15,366 nucleotides of DNA from Gudongella sp034004165 (GCA_034004165.1 JAVEXI010000041.1:1-15366); one strand, 5' to 3'. Numbered from the stretch's first letter, positions 1-8,680 are shown. A program made the numbers and translations. The notes: generated by a model from the sequence alone, not told the origin.

Positions 1-2
1 TA

Positions 3-2585
3 GTAAATAATGGTCTTGATGACTTTAGAGTACACAAAGGGATTCCTTCTTGTGACGATTTAAATAAACTGAAATCATTTTACGCAGGAGAAGCTGATAA
101 TATTGAAAAAATTAAGTACGGTCTAAATAATATTTATGACATGGTGAGAGGATATTCTGGTCGCCAAGCTTCTGACTATATCTTTATTCTTCTATTACTT
201 TTGTTGAAAAGACGTTCATACTTTGGACCTGATGCATCAAATGAATGGGAAAACATTGTTACTTTATGTAAAACGTCAAATAATAAAGAGATTATTATAC
301 ATGAGTTGGATTCTACTGAATTACTCAGGTGGGTTATAGATGAAAGAACAGTCGCTCTAAACTCATTCAGAAAGTGCCCTTATGACAATCAACTAAGTGA
401 GATAATCTTATTTCTAGACTCATATGACATATCTCCATATGCTATGAGCGACGCTATGTTTGGTAGTTTCTTTTCTTTTCTTATATTCGATATCCATAAA
501 AGGATTGGTTCATTAGAGAAGATAACTGATAGAATGTATCAGCAGCTTTTAACACAGTTGCCTGATTATAGTTATTATAATAACGTTTTTGATATGGCGG
601 CAGGAGTTGGGAATACTGTTACGTCTATAAGCCGGTATCAAGATTTATTAGGCTACTCAAATGAAAGTTATACAATGTCTGAGATTAATACCGAAGCTGC
701 AATCTTTTGCGAATTAAATATGATTGCGAATAATGTCAATAACCCGGACATTTTTACACAGGACACCTTAACAAATATTCCATCAGCTTTATTACATGGC
801 AAATATGATTACGTAATTTCTGATATTCCAATAGGGCTTCGCCTATATAGAAAATTTGATGCTGATTTTATGATTGGTCCACCACCTGAAAGATGTGGCA
901 CTGCAGCTTTTATACAATCGGCATTACATTGTCTTAAAGATGATGGGATGGCATATTTAACTGTAGAACCGACAATTTTTACCACTGCTGGGTATAATCA
1001 CGAACTTACTAAATTTTTAGTAGATTTAGATTTGATAGATACTATAGTTTCTCTTCCCAGTAGAACTTTAACAAACACTCAAATTGCTCCGTTGTTATTG
1101 GTATTAACAAACAGCAAGCCACATGAAAGACAAGGCAAGGTCTTATTGATTGATCATTATGAACACAATAATGATGGCCTGTCTCCTTTGTCAGTATTGA
1201 AAATAATTTCTTGTGTACAAGATAGACAAGAGATTGCTGGATATTCAAAAGTTGTTGATATTGAAGATATTGAGTCTAATGATTACCAGATAAATATAAA
1301 ATATCTACTGTCCGATAAGATAATCGATTTGAAAAATAATCCTAATGCAAAATCTTTGAGTAGCATCTGCAATGTCATAACTGGCGTGAATGCTAAATCA
1401 TCATCTGATGGCAAATATCCATATGTAACCATAAAAGATTTAAAGAAAAATGTTATTGACCAATATCTTGATTGTGATTCATGTGAGAAATACACTAATG
1501 AAAATAAGAAAATTATTTCAGATAAGTGTATTCTTGTCTCCCTTATTGGTGAGTTTAAGCCAACCATTCACAAAGGTGAAAAGTCGATCGTCATTTCTAA
1601 CAATATTATTGCATTGCAATTAAATGATAATGGTGTTGATTTTGAGTTTCTGTATTTCGAGTTGTACTCAGAGTATATCCAAAATCAGATTAACTGTTTT
1701 TCCGGCGGCTCCACCATGCCAAGACTTAATAAGAAGGCATTTGATAACATTTACATACTAATTCCTGCTATGGATCGTCAAATCGTTGAAGTTAAGACAA
1801 AAAAGAATGATTTATTCAAAATTGAAAATGAAAGGTTTAAAAATATTAGGGAAAAGCTTGAGCTTGAACAATCCGTAAGTGAAGCAGAGAATATTATTAT
1901 AGGTACGATGTCTCATAGCCTTAAGACTCCTTTGGGTGCAATAGAGTTGTACACCGAAGTATTAAAAGATTTTTTTAACAATAATACATTAATGGATAAG
2001 CAAATTAATGAAGATGATGCTTCAGTCACTGTAGCAAGTGTTATAGCAAAAATAGAAAAAAATAATAAGAGAATGCAGGACATTATAGGTTCAACGAAAA
2101 AATCGTTTCAGACCTTTGAAAAGGATGATTTTGAATACGTTAACTTAAATAATTTAATCCAAGATATCATGAGCTTATATAGTTCTACGAGATTTGAACT
2201 GAAGTGTGAGGATGACTTATTTGTGAAAGTTCATAGGCCTGCTTTTAAAGATTTAATAATACAACTAATTGAAAACTCCATAGCTCATGCGTTTGTCAAT
2301 GTTTCCCCTAATGATGTAATTAAAATAGATATAAAATATCATCCTTCTCAAGGACTGCTTTTAATAAAGTATTCCAATACTGGTAAGCCATTCCAAATAA
2401 CAAAGGAAGAGTTTATTGCATATAGTAAAAAAGGACGCAATTCTCAAGGAGAAGGAATTGGTGGCTTTTATATTAATAAAATCATCAGACAACATGACGG
2501 CGATTTTGAAATTCGACCTAAAACAAATGGAACCGATATAATCATCAAATTAAACCTGGAGGCAACCAATGGCAAAGAAAACTAA
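3..2585 (+). CDS. N6-methylase-like / HsdS-like TRD / histidine kinase fusion (5' partial)
   Basis: The frame is open from base 3 to the stop at 2583-2585 with no upstream stop, so the gene begins left of the window. The ATG at 141 is internal: it lies in the HsdM-type N-terminal helical region and has no good ribosome site. Counting from that Met, residues 1-400 resemble HsdM, with a SAM-binding motif I (DMAAGVGN, D151-N158). The expected NPPF motif IV is instead S227-D-I-P-I. Residues about 405-550 resemble an HsdS target-recognition domain, ending in MPRLNKKAF then an IPAMDRQ-type block. A coiled coil (about 550-590) leads to a kinase: H-box SHSLKTPL with H592, N-box ENSIAHA with N712, and G-box GEGIGG at 770-775. 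The domain calls are direct motif readings. I infer a cytoplasmic sensor kinase using a methylase/TRD module to read DNA, with the following receiver protein as partner. Catalytic methylation is doubtful. I know no named family with this architecture. Confidence 0.85.
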   Translation, partial: VNNGLDDFRVHKGIPSCDDLNKLKSFYAGEADNIEKIKYGLNNIYDMVRGYSGRQASDYIFILLLLLLKRRSYFGPDASNEWENIVTLCKTSNNKEIIIHELDSTELLRWVIDERTVALNSFRKCPYDNQLSEIILFLDSYDISPYAMSDAMFGSFFSFLIFDIHKRIGSLEKITDRMYQQLLTQLPDYSYYNNVFDMAAGVGNTVTSISRYQDLLGYSNESYTMSEINTEAAIFCELNMIANNVNNPDIFTQDTLTNIPSALLHGKYDYVISDIPIGLRLYRKFDADFMIGPPPERCGTAAFIQSALHCLKDDGMAYLTVEPTIFTTAGYNHELTKFLVDLDLIDTIVSLPSRTLTNTQIAPLLLVLTNSKPHERQGKVLLIDHYEHNNDGLSPLSVLKIISCVQDRQEIAGYSKVVDIEDIESNDYQINIKYLLSDKIIDLKNNPNAKSLSSICNVITGVNAKSSSDGKYPYVTIKDLKKNVIDQYLDCDSCEKYTNENKKIISDKCILVSLIGEFKPTIHKGEKSIVISNNIIALQLNDNGVDFEFLYFELYSEYIQNQINCFSGGSTMPRLNKKAFDNIYILIPAMDRQIVEVKTKKNDLFKIENERFKNIREKLELEQSVSEAENIIIGTMSHSLKTPLGAIELYTEVLKDFFNNNTLMDKQINEDDASVTVASVIAKIEKNNKRMQDIIGSTKKSFQTFEKDDFEYVNLNNLIQDIMSLYSSTRFELKCEDDLFVKVHRPAFKDLIIQLIENSIAHAFVNVSPNDVIKIDIKYHPSQGLLLIKYSNTGKPFQITKEEFIAYSKKGRNSQGEGIGGFYINKIIRQHDGDFEIRPKTNGTDIIIKLNLEATNGKEN

Positions 2586-3495
2586 ATATATTTTACACCA
2601 CATAGATGATGATAAAGACTTTTGTGATGCTTTTCAATTAAGAGCCAGGCAGAAGGGGATATCTGTGATTTCTTCCTCAAGCTTTGAAGAATTTTCTGAG
2701 AAGGTAAAAGTCAATACTAGTAAGATAATAGGCGTTGTCTTAGATATAAGATGCTTAAGAAATAAAGATCAAGAAATTGAGAATGAGGACTTTCTTGTGT
2801 ATGCAATAAGGGTATTAGATCGAGATTATAGCCATATTCCCAAGTATGTTTTGACAGGCAATGAGGAGTCTCGAATAAAGTTCGCTGATATTGTCGATGA
2901 AAAAATATACAACAAAGAGCGTTCCGAAATGGAGACACTTTTTGATGATATAAAATCAGCCGCTGATAATCTTGATAACAAAAAATTGTTGGATAAGTAT
3001 TCTGATGTTTTTGAAGTCTTTGATAAAGGGTATATGTCAATTGACTTATTCGAAGATTTATTTGCTCTACTGAGAGACATGAATAGTGGTGACTTGACTG
3101 TAGTTAAGAAAAATATCTCAATTATAAGAGTATTGTTAGAGGGGTTGTATCAGGGTATCCACAAAATAGATAAAGGACTTATTCCTGCAAGCGCATTTAA
3201 AGATGAGAGAGGTAAGAAAACTCTTATGTTTTGGGATGCTCACCGAAATTTGGCGGGGAATTTCGATAATTACAGAAAAACAACTACTACAGAGGTCTAT
3301 TATTCTGAAAATTGTCGAGAGTTAGCCACAACCTTATATAGTGCTACTTGTGATACGGGAGCCCATAATCCTTATGAATCCCCAAAATACCCTCCTACAA
3401 AGTATACAGTCTTAGCACTGGCTAATGGTTTGTGTGACCTCATTATTTGGGCGATCAAGATATTGGATGAGCGTTTGGGCAGTGTAAAACAATAA
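2569..3495 (+). CDS. response regulator: receiver domain plus uncharacterised C-terminal helical domain
   Basis: 308 residues. The ATG at 2569 has a strong GGAGG (2558-2562) six bases upstream and overlaps the kinase fusion by 17 nt, so the two are co-translated and probably form a cognate pair. Residues 1-125 have receiver-domain hallmarks: acidic pocket D13-D15, phosphoacceptor D59 in VVLDIR, T96 in YVLTG, and a Lys at the expected switch position (K116 in YNKER). The C-terminal part (about 135-308) is not a standard DNA-binding output: I see no helix-turn-helix. It contains RVLLEGL and, near the end, a CDTGAHNP segment followed by a hydrophobic helix. This loosely recalls HEPN or DUF4145-type helical domains, which include RNases of toxin and defence systems, but no RX4-6H motif is evident. 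The output domain may be an effector rather than a transcription factor; that is inference. Receiver assignment is fairly secure, C-terminal function unknown. Confidence 0.85.
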   Translation: MAKKTKYILHHIDDDKDFCDAFQLRARQKGISVISSSSFEEFSEKVKVNTSKIIGVVLDIRCLRNKDQEIENEDFLVYAIRVLDRDYSHIPKYVLTGNEESRIKFADIVDEKIYNKERSEMETLFDDIKSAADNLDNKKLLDKYSDVFEVFDKGYMSIDLFEDLFALLRDMNSGDLTVVKKNISIIRVLLEGLYQGIHKIDKGLIPASAFKDERGKKTLMFWDAHRNLAGNFDNYRKTTTTEVYYSENCRELATTLYSATCDTGAHNPYESPKYPPTKYTVLALANGLCDLIIWAIKILDERLGSVKQ

Positions 3496-3518
3496 TATAG
3501 TTTAGATTTTGGTCTATG

Positions 3519-3552
3519 TATAATTGAACTTTATAACTTTAAGTGGTAAAAA
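3519..3552 (+). promoter_or_regulatory. candidate promoter(s) for the hsdM operon
   Basis: The 104-bp spacer 3496-3599 is the first real gap before hsdM and is very AT-rich. It holds a perfect TATAAT at 3519-3524 but no good -35 at the right distance. It also holds TTGAAC at 3524-3529, seventeen bases before TAAAAA (3547-3552). Either could drive hsdM-hsdS-kwaAB. No hairpin with a T-run is visible, so the upstream two-gene unit may also read through. This is a consensus match by eye only. Confidence 0.3.
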
Positions 3553-3599
3553 TATAAGAAGTGTGAATGGATACAAAATCCGTATAAAAAAGGTGTGGG

Positions 3600-5165
3600 A
3601 TGGCAAAGCAGAAAAACGGCAAAAGAGATGAAGAAATCTTATGGGATTCAGCGAATAAGCTTCGGGGCAGTGTAGAGCCTTCGGAGTATAAGCATGTGGT
3701 GCTGAGTCTGATATTCCTGAAATTTGCCAGTGATAAATTTGAAGAGCGTAAAAATGAACTGATAGCCGAGGGAAAAGATAAATATACTGACATGGTTGAG
3801 TTTTATACCATGAAGAATGTGTTTTATCTGCCGGAGGGGTCACGCTGGAGTCATATCAAAAAGAACTCTAAGCAAAGTAATATCGCTCTGATAGTTGATA
3901 CTGCTCTTTCCACTGTAGAAAAAAATAACGCTGCACTTAAAGGAGCCCTACCAGATAATTACTTCTCTAGGCTAGGGCTTGAAACAAGCAAGCTTGCCGC
4001 ACTCATAGACACCATCAGCAACATAGACACCCTGAAAGACAAAGAACGGGATATTGTTGGGAAAGTATATGAATACTTTTTAGGTAAATTCCAAATAGCA
4101 GAGGGTAAAGGTAAAGGAGAGTTTTATACTCCGAAAACAATTGTAAAGCTTATAACAGAATTAATAGAACCCTATAAAGGGAAGATATATGACCCTTGTT
4201 GCGGATCGGGCGGTATGTTTGTTCAGTCTATGAAGTTCATTGAAAGCCATAATGGTAATAAAAAGAATATTTCGGTATACGGACAAGAAGGGACTTCTGC
4301 CACTTTAAAGCTAGCAAAAATGAACTTAGCAATAAGGGGAATAGCAGCAAATCTTGGCGAGATAGGTAAAGATACATTTCTTAATGATCTGTTCCCAGAC
4401 CTGAAAGCAGATTATATTATGGCAAACCCACCGTTTAACCAAAAGGATTGGCGTGCTAGCACAGAGCTGACAAATGACCCTCGTTGGGATGGGTACGAGA
4501 CGCCGCCTGTGGGTAATGCCAATTATGGCTGGATTTTGCATATGGTTTCCAAACTTTCGGAAAACGGTGTTGCGGGGTTCATACTTGCGAACGGTGCTCT
4601 CTCCGGCGGCGGAGACGAATATAAAATCCGAAAAAAGTTAATAGAGAATAATCTTGTTGAGGCGATCATTATTCTGCCTCGCAATATGTTTTATACAACG
4701 GATATCAGTGTAACATTATGGATTCTTAATAAGAACAAGAAGGAACGGACAGTGACCCTCCCCGATGTCAAAAGGGAATACAGAGATAGAGAGAAAGAAG
4801 TCCTGTTTATGGATTTACGTCAGGAAGGCGAGCCATTTGAGAAAAAATTCGTTCAGTTTAACGAAGAGCATATAAATAAATTTACTAAGACATATCACAC
4901 ATGGCAGACGAAACAATTTTATGACGAATATGAGGATGTCCCCGAATACTGCTATTCAGCTAGTTTTGATGAGATCAAGGCAAAAGACTTTTCTCTCGTT
5001 CCTAGTAAATATATAGAATTCATAAACAGGGATGAGAATATAGATTTTGATGAAAAGATGAGGAGTCTTAAGGAAGATTTCACTGAGCTTCTGAAAGAAG
5101 AAGAAAAATCTAAAACTGAATTGCTTAAAGTTTTCAAAGAGTTGGGTTATGAAATCGAATTATAA
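3600..5165 (+). CDS. hsdM: type I restriction-modification methyltransferase subunit HsdM
   Basis: 521 residues, the usual length for HsdM. It transfers a methyl group from SAM to adenine N6 within the bipartite site chosen by HsdS, working as M2S or as part of the R2M2S complex in the cytoplasm. The N-terminal helical domain (LRGSVEPSEYKHVVL) is typical. SAM-binding motif I is DPCCGSGG (D198-G205), the catalytic motif IV is intact NPPF (N276-F279), and a GEFYTP block precedes motif I as expected. The C-terminal tail is helical and charged. The ATG at 3600 follows AAGG (3590-3593). The last 17 nt overlap hsdS, indicating translational coupling. All key residues are present, so this methylase should be active, in contrast to the degenerate HsdM-like domain encoded just upstream. 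Confidence 0.97.
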   Translation: MAKQKNGKRDEEILWDSANKLRGSVEPSEYKHVVLSLIFLKFASDKFEERKNELIAEGKDKYTDMVEFYTMKNVFYLPEGSRWSHIKKNSKQSNIALIVDTALSTVEKNNAALKGALPDNYFSRLGLETSKLAALIDTISNIDTLKDKERDIVGKVYEYFLGKFQIAEGKGKGEFYTPKTIVKLITELIEPYKGKIYDPCCGSGGMFVQSMKFIESHNGNKKNISVYGQEGTSATLKLAKMNLAIRGIAANLGEIGKDTFLNDLFPDLKADYIMANPPFNQKDWRASTELTNDPRWDGYETPPVGNANYGWILHMVSKLSENGVAGFILANGALSGGGDEYKIRKKLIENNLVEAIIILPRNMFYTTDISVTLWILNKNKKERTVTLPDVKREYRDREKEVLFMDLRQEGEPFEKKFVQFNEEHINKFTKTYHTWQTKQFYDEYEDVPEYCYSASFDEIKAKDFSLVPSKYIEFINRDENIDFDEKMRSLKEDFTELLKEEEKSKTELLKVFKELGYEIEL

Positions 5166-6321
5166 GAAGCTTGGGAAGTACATACATGAAGTCTCAGAAA
5201 AGAACAACGAAGAAAATATCGAAAAGCTTCTCGGTGTAAGTATATCGAAAAAATTTATACCTTCAATTGCCAATACAATTGGAACTGATATGTCTAAATA
5301 CAAAATCGTGAGAACGAACCAATTTGCATACGGACCAGTAACATCAAGAAATGGGGATAAAATATCTGTAGCTCTTTTACAAGAGTCTGATTGTATAGTA
5401 TCTACCTCATATACTGTTTTTGAAATACATAAACCAGATGAGCTATTACCTGAATACCTTATGATGTGGTTTAGAAGACCTGAATTTGACAGATATGCAC
5501 GTTTTATGTCTCACGGAAGTGTTAGAGAGATATTCGGCTGGGAAGAGATGTGTGATGTGGAGTTACCTGTACCTGATCTTGATAAGCAGCAGCAGATAGT
5601 TGATGAATACAATACCATTGTTAACCGGATAAAGCTGAATGAACAGCTCAGCAAAAAGCTTGAGGAAACTGCACAGGCTATTTATAAACAGTGGTTTGTA
5701 GATTTTGAATTTCCTATCACCGCCGAGTATGCCAAATCCATAGGTAAACCAGAACTGGAAGGCAAACCCTACAAATCCTCCGGCGGAGAGATGGTTTATA
5801 ATGAAGAATTGCAACGAGATGTTCCTTGCTACTGGGATAATAAATACTTAAACAAAGTTCTTGATTTGAAAAATGGGAAAACTCGCCCCAAAAGAGTTGG
5901 TCTTTATCCAGTATACGGTGGCAACGGTATTTTAGGATATGCAGATTCTTTTAACGAGGAAAATGTTATTATCATTGGAAGAGTTGGTGCATATTGTGGA
6001 AGTTTATATTCTTCAGTTGAAAAATGCTGGATTAGCGATAATGCAATCAGTGCAAAAAGCACTGAAACACTGAATTACTATTTCTTTGTACTCAAAAATT
6101 TAAAATTAAATGAAATGAGTGAAGGAACAGGTCAACCACTTTTAACTCAGTCGCTACTATCAGAAATATCTTTATTAGAACCTGACGATAAAAGCAAATT
6201 GCTTTATGAACAAATTGCATCCAGTTTTATGAAGTATAATTTACTGCAGGATAAGGAAATGACTTTATTGACAAATCTGCGCAGTTTGTTGTTGTCAAAA
6301 ATGACGAAGGTGGGCACATGA
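5149..6321 (+). CDS. hsdS: type I restriction-modification specificity subunit HsdS
   Basis: 390 residues, within the normal HsdS range. It binds DNA and sets the bipartite target of the HsdM and HsdR complex. The layout is two target-recognition domains separated by helical spacers. TRD1 (about 1-150) ends in VPDLDKQQQIV, followed by the central coiled coil and the conserved AQAIYKQWFVDFEFPI block (175-190). TRD2 spans about 220-350 (GKTRPKRVGLYPVYGGNG, then GTGQPLLTQ), followed by the C-terminal helix ending NLRSLLLSKM. The start at 5149 lies within the hsdM end (17-nt overlap) and has only a weak ribosome site, as expected for a coupled start. The stop TGA overlaps the kwaA ATG as ATGA. 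The recognition sequence cannot be read from the protein by eye. Confidence 0.96.
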   Translation: MKSNYKKLGKYIHEVSEKNNEENIEKLLGVSISKKFIPSIANTIGTDMSKYKIVRTNQFAYGPVTSRNGDKISVALLQESDCIVSTSYTVFEIHKPDELLPEYLMMWFRRPEFDRYARFMSHGSVREIFGWEEMCDVELPVPDLDKQQQIVDEYNTIVNRIKLNEQLSKKLEETAQAIYKQWFVDFEFPITAEYAKSIGKPELEGKPYKSSGGEMVYNEELQRDVPCYWDNKYLNKVLDLKNGKTRPKRVGLYPVYGGNGILGYADSFNEENVIIIGRVGAYCGSLYSSVEKCWISDNAISAKSTETLNYYFFVLKNLKLNEMSEGTGQPLLTQSLLSEISLLEPDDKSKLLYEQIASSFMKYNLLQDKEMTLLTNLRSLLLSKMTKVGT

Positions 6322-6869
6322 AATTAAGATTCATGGCATCCATATTTATTTTTATTAGTGCTTATGCCCCACTTTCAATAATATTTTTAATTCAGGACTA
6401 TGACTTTGTTAATAAACAACTAAATCATCCAATAATCGTATATAACATACTGGGAATTTCTTTATTTTCTTGTTTAATGGTGTTGATTGCAGTTGAAAAG
6501 ATAAAATTTTCCTCACCGGCTGTCAAAATACTAACTGTCTCAAATAGGTCTGGAGAATTAATCAACTATAGCATCCCATATATGATATCTTTTTTCGCCG
6601 TAGATTTGGGTGATACAAACCAATTGCTTAGCTTCGGTTTCTTTATGTTTCTAATGTACTGGCTAACAGTAAAAACCCATAACATGTTCATTAATCCCAT
6701 CCTCGCATGCAGAGGATACAATCTTTACGATGTTCGGTACGAAAGTGGCGGTGAGGAATTTCAAGATTTTATATTAGCAAAAAATAGTATAGCGAAAGAC
6801 GACATGTGCCGAATATGCAAAATTTCAGAAAATTTATTTCTTGTAACTGACAAGAATCCGGAGGTCTAA
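6318..6869 (+). CDS. kwaA: Kiwa membrane protein KwaA
   Basis: 183 residues with about four predicted membrane helices (roughly 6-26, 37-58, 82-98, 101-122) and a soluble C-terminal tail of about 55 residues. There is no cleavable signal peptide; the first helix acts as anchor. KwaA is the small four-helix inner-membrane subunit of the Kiwa antiphage system, thought to sense phage attachment at the envelope and work with KwaB. The sequence itself shows only the membrane topology. The assignment rests mainly on size, topology and the DUF4868 gene immediately downstream. Its ATG is fused to the hsdS stop (ATGA) with AAGGTGG at 6307-6313, so it is translationally coupled to the restriction-modification operon. 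KwaB follows after 2 nt. Confidence 0.82.
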   Translation: MKLRFMASIFIFISAYAPLSIIFLIQDYDFVNKQLNHPIIVYNILGISLFSCLMVLIAVEKIKFSSPAVKILTVSNRSGELINYSIPYMISFFAVDLGDTNQLLSFGFFMFLMYWLTVKTHNMFINPILACRGYNLYDVRYESGGEEFQDFILAKNSIAKDDMCRICKISENLFLVTDKNPEV

Positions 6870-6871
6870 GC

Positions 6872-7801
6872 ATGGATTTAGTTAAAGCTTTTAATTCTAT
6901 AAAAAAGATTTCCTGGGATAAGGCGACAGTTTCATTCTTTGTTGTTAAAAGAAAACTTGTTAATAGAGAAGGTTATTATGAAGTTCTGCATGTTAATGTA
7001 GATGATAAAATGAAAAAAAAGTTAAGAAACTCCACTGCTAAAAAAATTACCAGAGCAAATCAGGCAATTGAATATGATTACAATACTGCTGATTTAGATA
7101 ATAATTTCTTATGCTTAGAAACGGCATCAACAGATATGTTTAATATTCTAAAAGATGTTGCATCTCCTAAACTACCTACTACTGTGACATCGCTTGAGCA
7201 ACTACTTGGCACATGGATGTATATAGTGAGACTTGATATTGATGGCAAATCTCTTTTTTCAGTTAGAAGGGTTTCAGATACGTGGTCAACAAAAAAAGTC
7301 TTTCAGAGCATCAATGCTATTTTTACAAATAATATACTGGTGGATTTAAATGAAAAAGAAATCTTTCGAATAGATGAGAAAATTGACTTCTTTTCTTTCG
7401 AAGATTTAACATTTATTGCCAATAAGAAAAATTTTGAAGCTGCTCTTAATTTCAGAAAAGGAATGGAAAACAATAGAGATGTAATCATTGAAGAATTTAA
7501 GGCGATGAGTATTTTTGAAGATGCTTCAAATCTCGGGAAACTTGTTGGTGATAATATAAAGCGTTTAAGAAAGCTTTCGCAAGTGAAGAATTCTGGATAC
7601 TACAAAGATAGTAAATTCCTAAAATGCCTTAAAGAGGTTAACGAAGAGGATGGTTGGGGCATCAAATATAATACTCATGGCGAAATAATCGTTTGCGAAG
7701 AAGATGTTGAGACAGTGCTCAGAATATTAAATAATGATCGACTTACATCCAAAATAAATCAAGAAAATTTTGATGTTGATGTGAAGCATAAGATTCAATA
7801 A
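6872..7801 (+). CDS. kwaB: Kiwa protein KwaB (DUF4868)
   Basis: 309 residues, close to the usual length of KwaB. A strong GGAGG (6860-6864) lies seven bases before the ATG. The C-terminal two-thirds carries what I recognise as the DUF4868 pattern: DFFSFEDLTFIANKKNFE (172-189), an RKLSQV-type segment in the middle, and LRILNNDRLTS (283-293) followed by a KHKI tail. The N-terminal part (1-130) is less conserved and mixed alpha/beta. In characterised Kiwa systems KwaB is the cytoplasmic, DNA-binding effector that pairs with membrane KwaA to stop phage replication. No nuclease motif is obvious. With the preceding four-helix membrane gene this makes a complete two-gene Kiwa system. Confidence 0.87.
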   Translation: MDLVKAFNSIKKISWDKATVSFFVVKRKLVNREGYYEVLHVNVDDKMKKKLRNSTAKKITRANQAIEYDYNTADLDNNFLCLETASTDMFNILKDVASPKLPTTVTSLEQLLGTWMYIVRLDIDGKSLFSVRRVSDTWSTKKVFQSINAIFTNNILVDLNEKEIFRIDEKIDFFSFEDLTFIANKKNFEAALNFRKGMENNRDVIIEEFKAMSIFEDASNLGKLVGDNIKRLRKLSQVKNSGYYKDSKFLKCLKEVNEEDGWGIKYNTHGEIIVCEEDVETVLRILNNDRLTSKINQENFDVDVKHKIQ

Positions 7802-7876
7802 TAAGAAGTGTATAAGTAGTTATAAATATTATGAATTCAATAGAATAGCATAGCCTTTGTGATGTATGAGGAAAAT
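7802..7876 (+). promoter_or_regulatory. AT-rich spacer between the Kiwa and Hachiman modules
   Basis: This is the largest gap inside the cargo region. It contains TATTAT (7827-7832) and TAGAAT (7841-7846) that could serve as -10 elements, but neither has a convincing -35. No terminator hairpin is visible. It may hold a separate hamAB promoter or simply be a module junction. Confidence 0.2.
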
Positions 7877-8680
7877 ATGGATGGGATTATTTTTGAACAA
7901 GATCCAGAAAGCTTAGCAGCTGTGTGTATTATTGAGTATTTTTCTGATGCGCTCAAAGATCAAATTCGTCAGAATCTGACTTCTGTATGCCAAGGTGTTT
8001 CAAGAGGTGAAAGCGGCAAAACTGTGTATTCATATGCGAACACACTAAAAGAATTTATGGTCAGATATGATGATAAAAAAGAAGAGCACCGTAAAGGAAT
8101 GATTGGAGAGCTATTGGCGCATATTATATTTATAAACTACTTTGATTATTTCAAGACTGTAAGTCCATTGTTTAACTTGGAAGAAAGAAACATTAAAAAA
8201 GGCTTTGACGTTCTTTTGTACCATGCAACAGATAGAGAAATATTTTATGCTGAAGTAAAATCTGGTGAACTAGGAAATAATAAATCTAGTGATGATAAGA
8301 ATATTAAACTATTAGGCAATGCTTTATCTGATATTAGAGATAAATTTAATAAACCTAACGATAATAATTGGATAAATTCTTTAAATGGGGCAATTATCGC
8401 CTTGAATAATAAAAATATAAAAAAAGAAGTCGAAAATATACTTGAAGACTGTTTGCAGACTTCTCAAGAGAAAAAATGCCAGAGTATAGACAAAAATGCA
8501 ATTTTAGTATCTGTTGCATATAATACATTAAGTGACAAAATTTCATTATCTAGAGTAAATAAATATTCTGGTAAAGTTAAAAATAGGAATTTACTCAAAA
8601 ATATCATTTGCTTTTCTATCCAGAAAAAAGCTTACAAGCAAGCTGAAGATTTTTTAAGACAGGAAGCAAGAAATGGCTGA
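7877..8680 (+). CDS. hamA: Hachiman nuclease-like protein HamA (DUF1837)
   Basis: About 267 residues from the ATG at 7877, which I prefer because AGGA lies four bases upstream (7869-7872). In-frame alternatives at ATG 7862 and GTG 7859 lack a ribosome site. HamA is the DUF1837 effector of Hachiman; characterised examples are restriction-endonuclease-like nucleases held in check by the HamB helicase. The motifs visible are RKGMIGE (G77-E78), KKGFD (D111), and the PD-(D/E)XK core YAEVKSG (E126, K128). These are the expected catalytic residues, so an active DNase is predicted. The stop overlaps the hamB start by 8 nt, which is normal for this pair. A general DUF1837 protein of the AbpA type is the closest alternative, but AbpAB is itself a Hachiman relative. 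Confidence 0.87.
   Translation: MDGIIFEQDPESLAAVCIIEYFSDALKDQIRQNLTSVCQGVSRGESGKTVYSYANTLKEFMVRYDDKKEEHRKGMIGELLAHIIFINYFDYFKTVSPLFNLEERNIKKGFDVLLYHATDREIFYAEVKSGELGNNKSSDDKNIKLLGNALSDIRDKFNKPNDNNWINSLNGAIIALNNKNIKKEVENILEDCLQTSQEKKCQSIDKNAILVSVAYNTLSDKISLSRVNKYSGKVKNRNLLKNIICFSIQKKAYKQAEDFLRQEARNG

Noticed and set aside
1042..1567. Antisense ORFs of 68 and 94 codons inside the methylase-kinase gene
   Set aside because: They lie opposite well-supported coding sequence, have no recognisable domain or convincing ribosome site, and look like shadows.
3496..3599. Rho-independent terminator after the response regulator gene
   Set aside because: Only weak 4-bp stems are visible and there is no GC-rich hairpin followed by a T-run.
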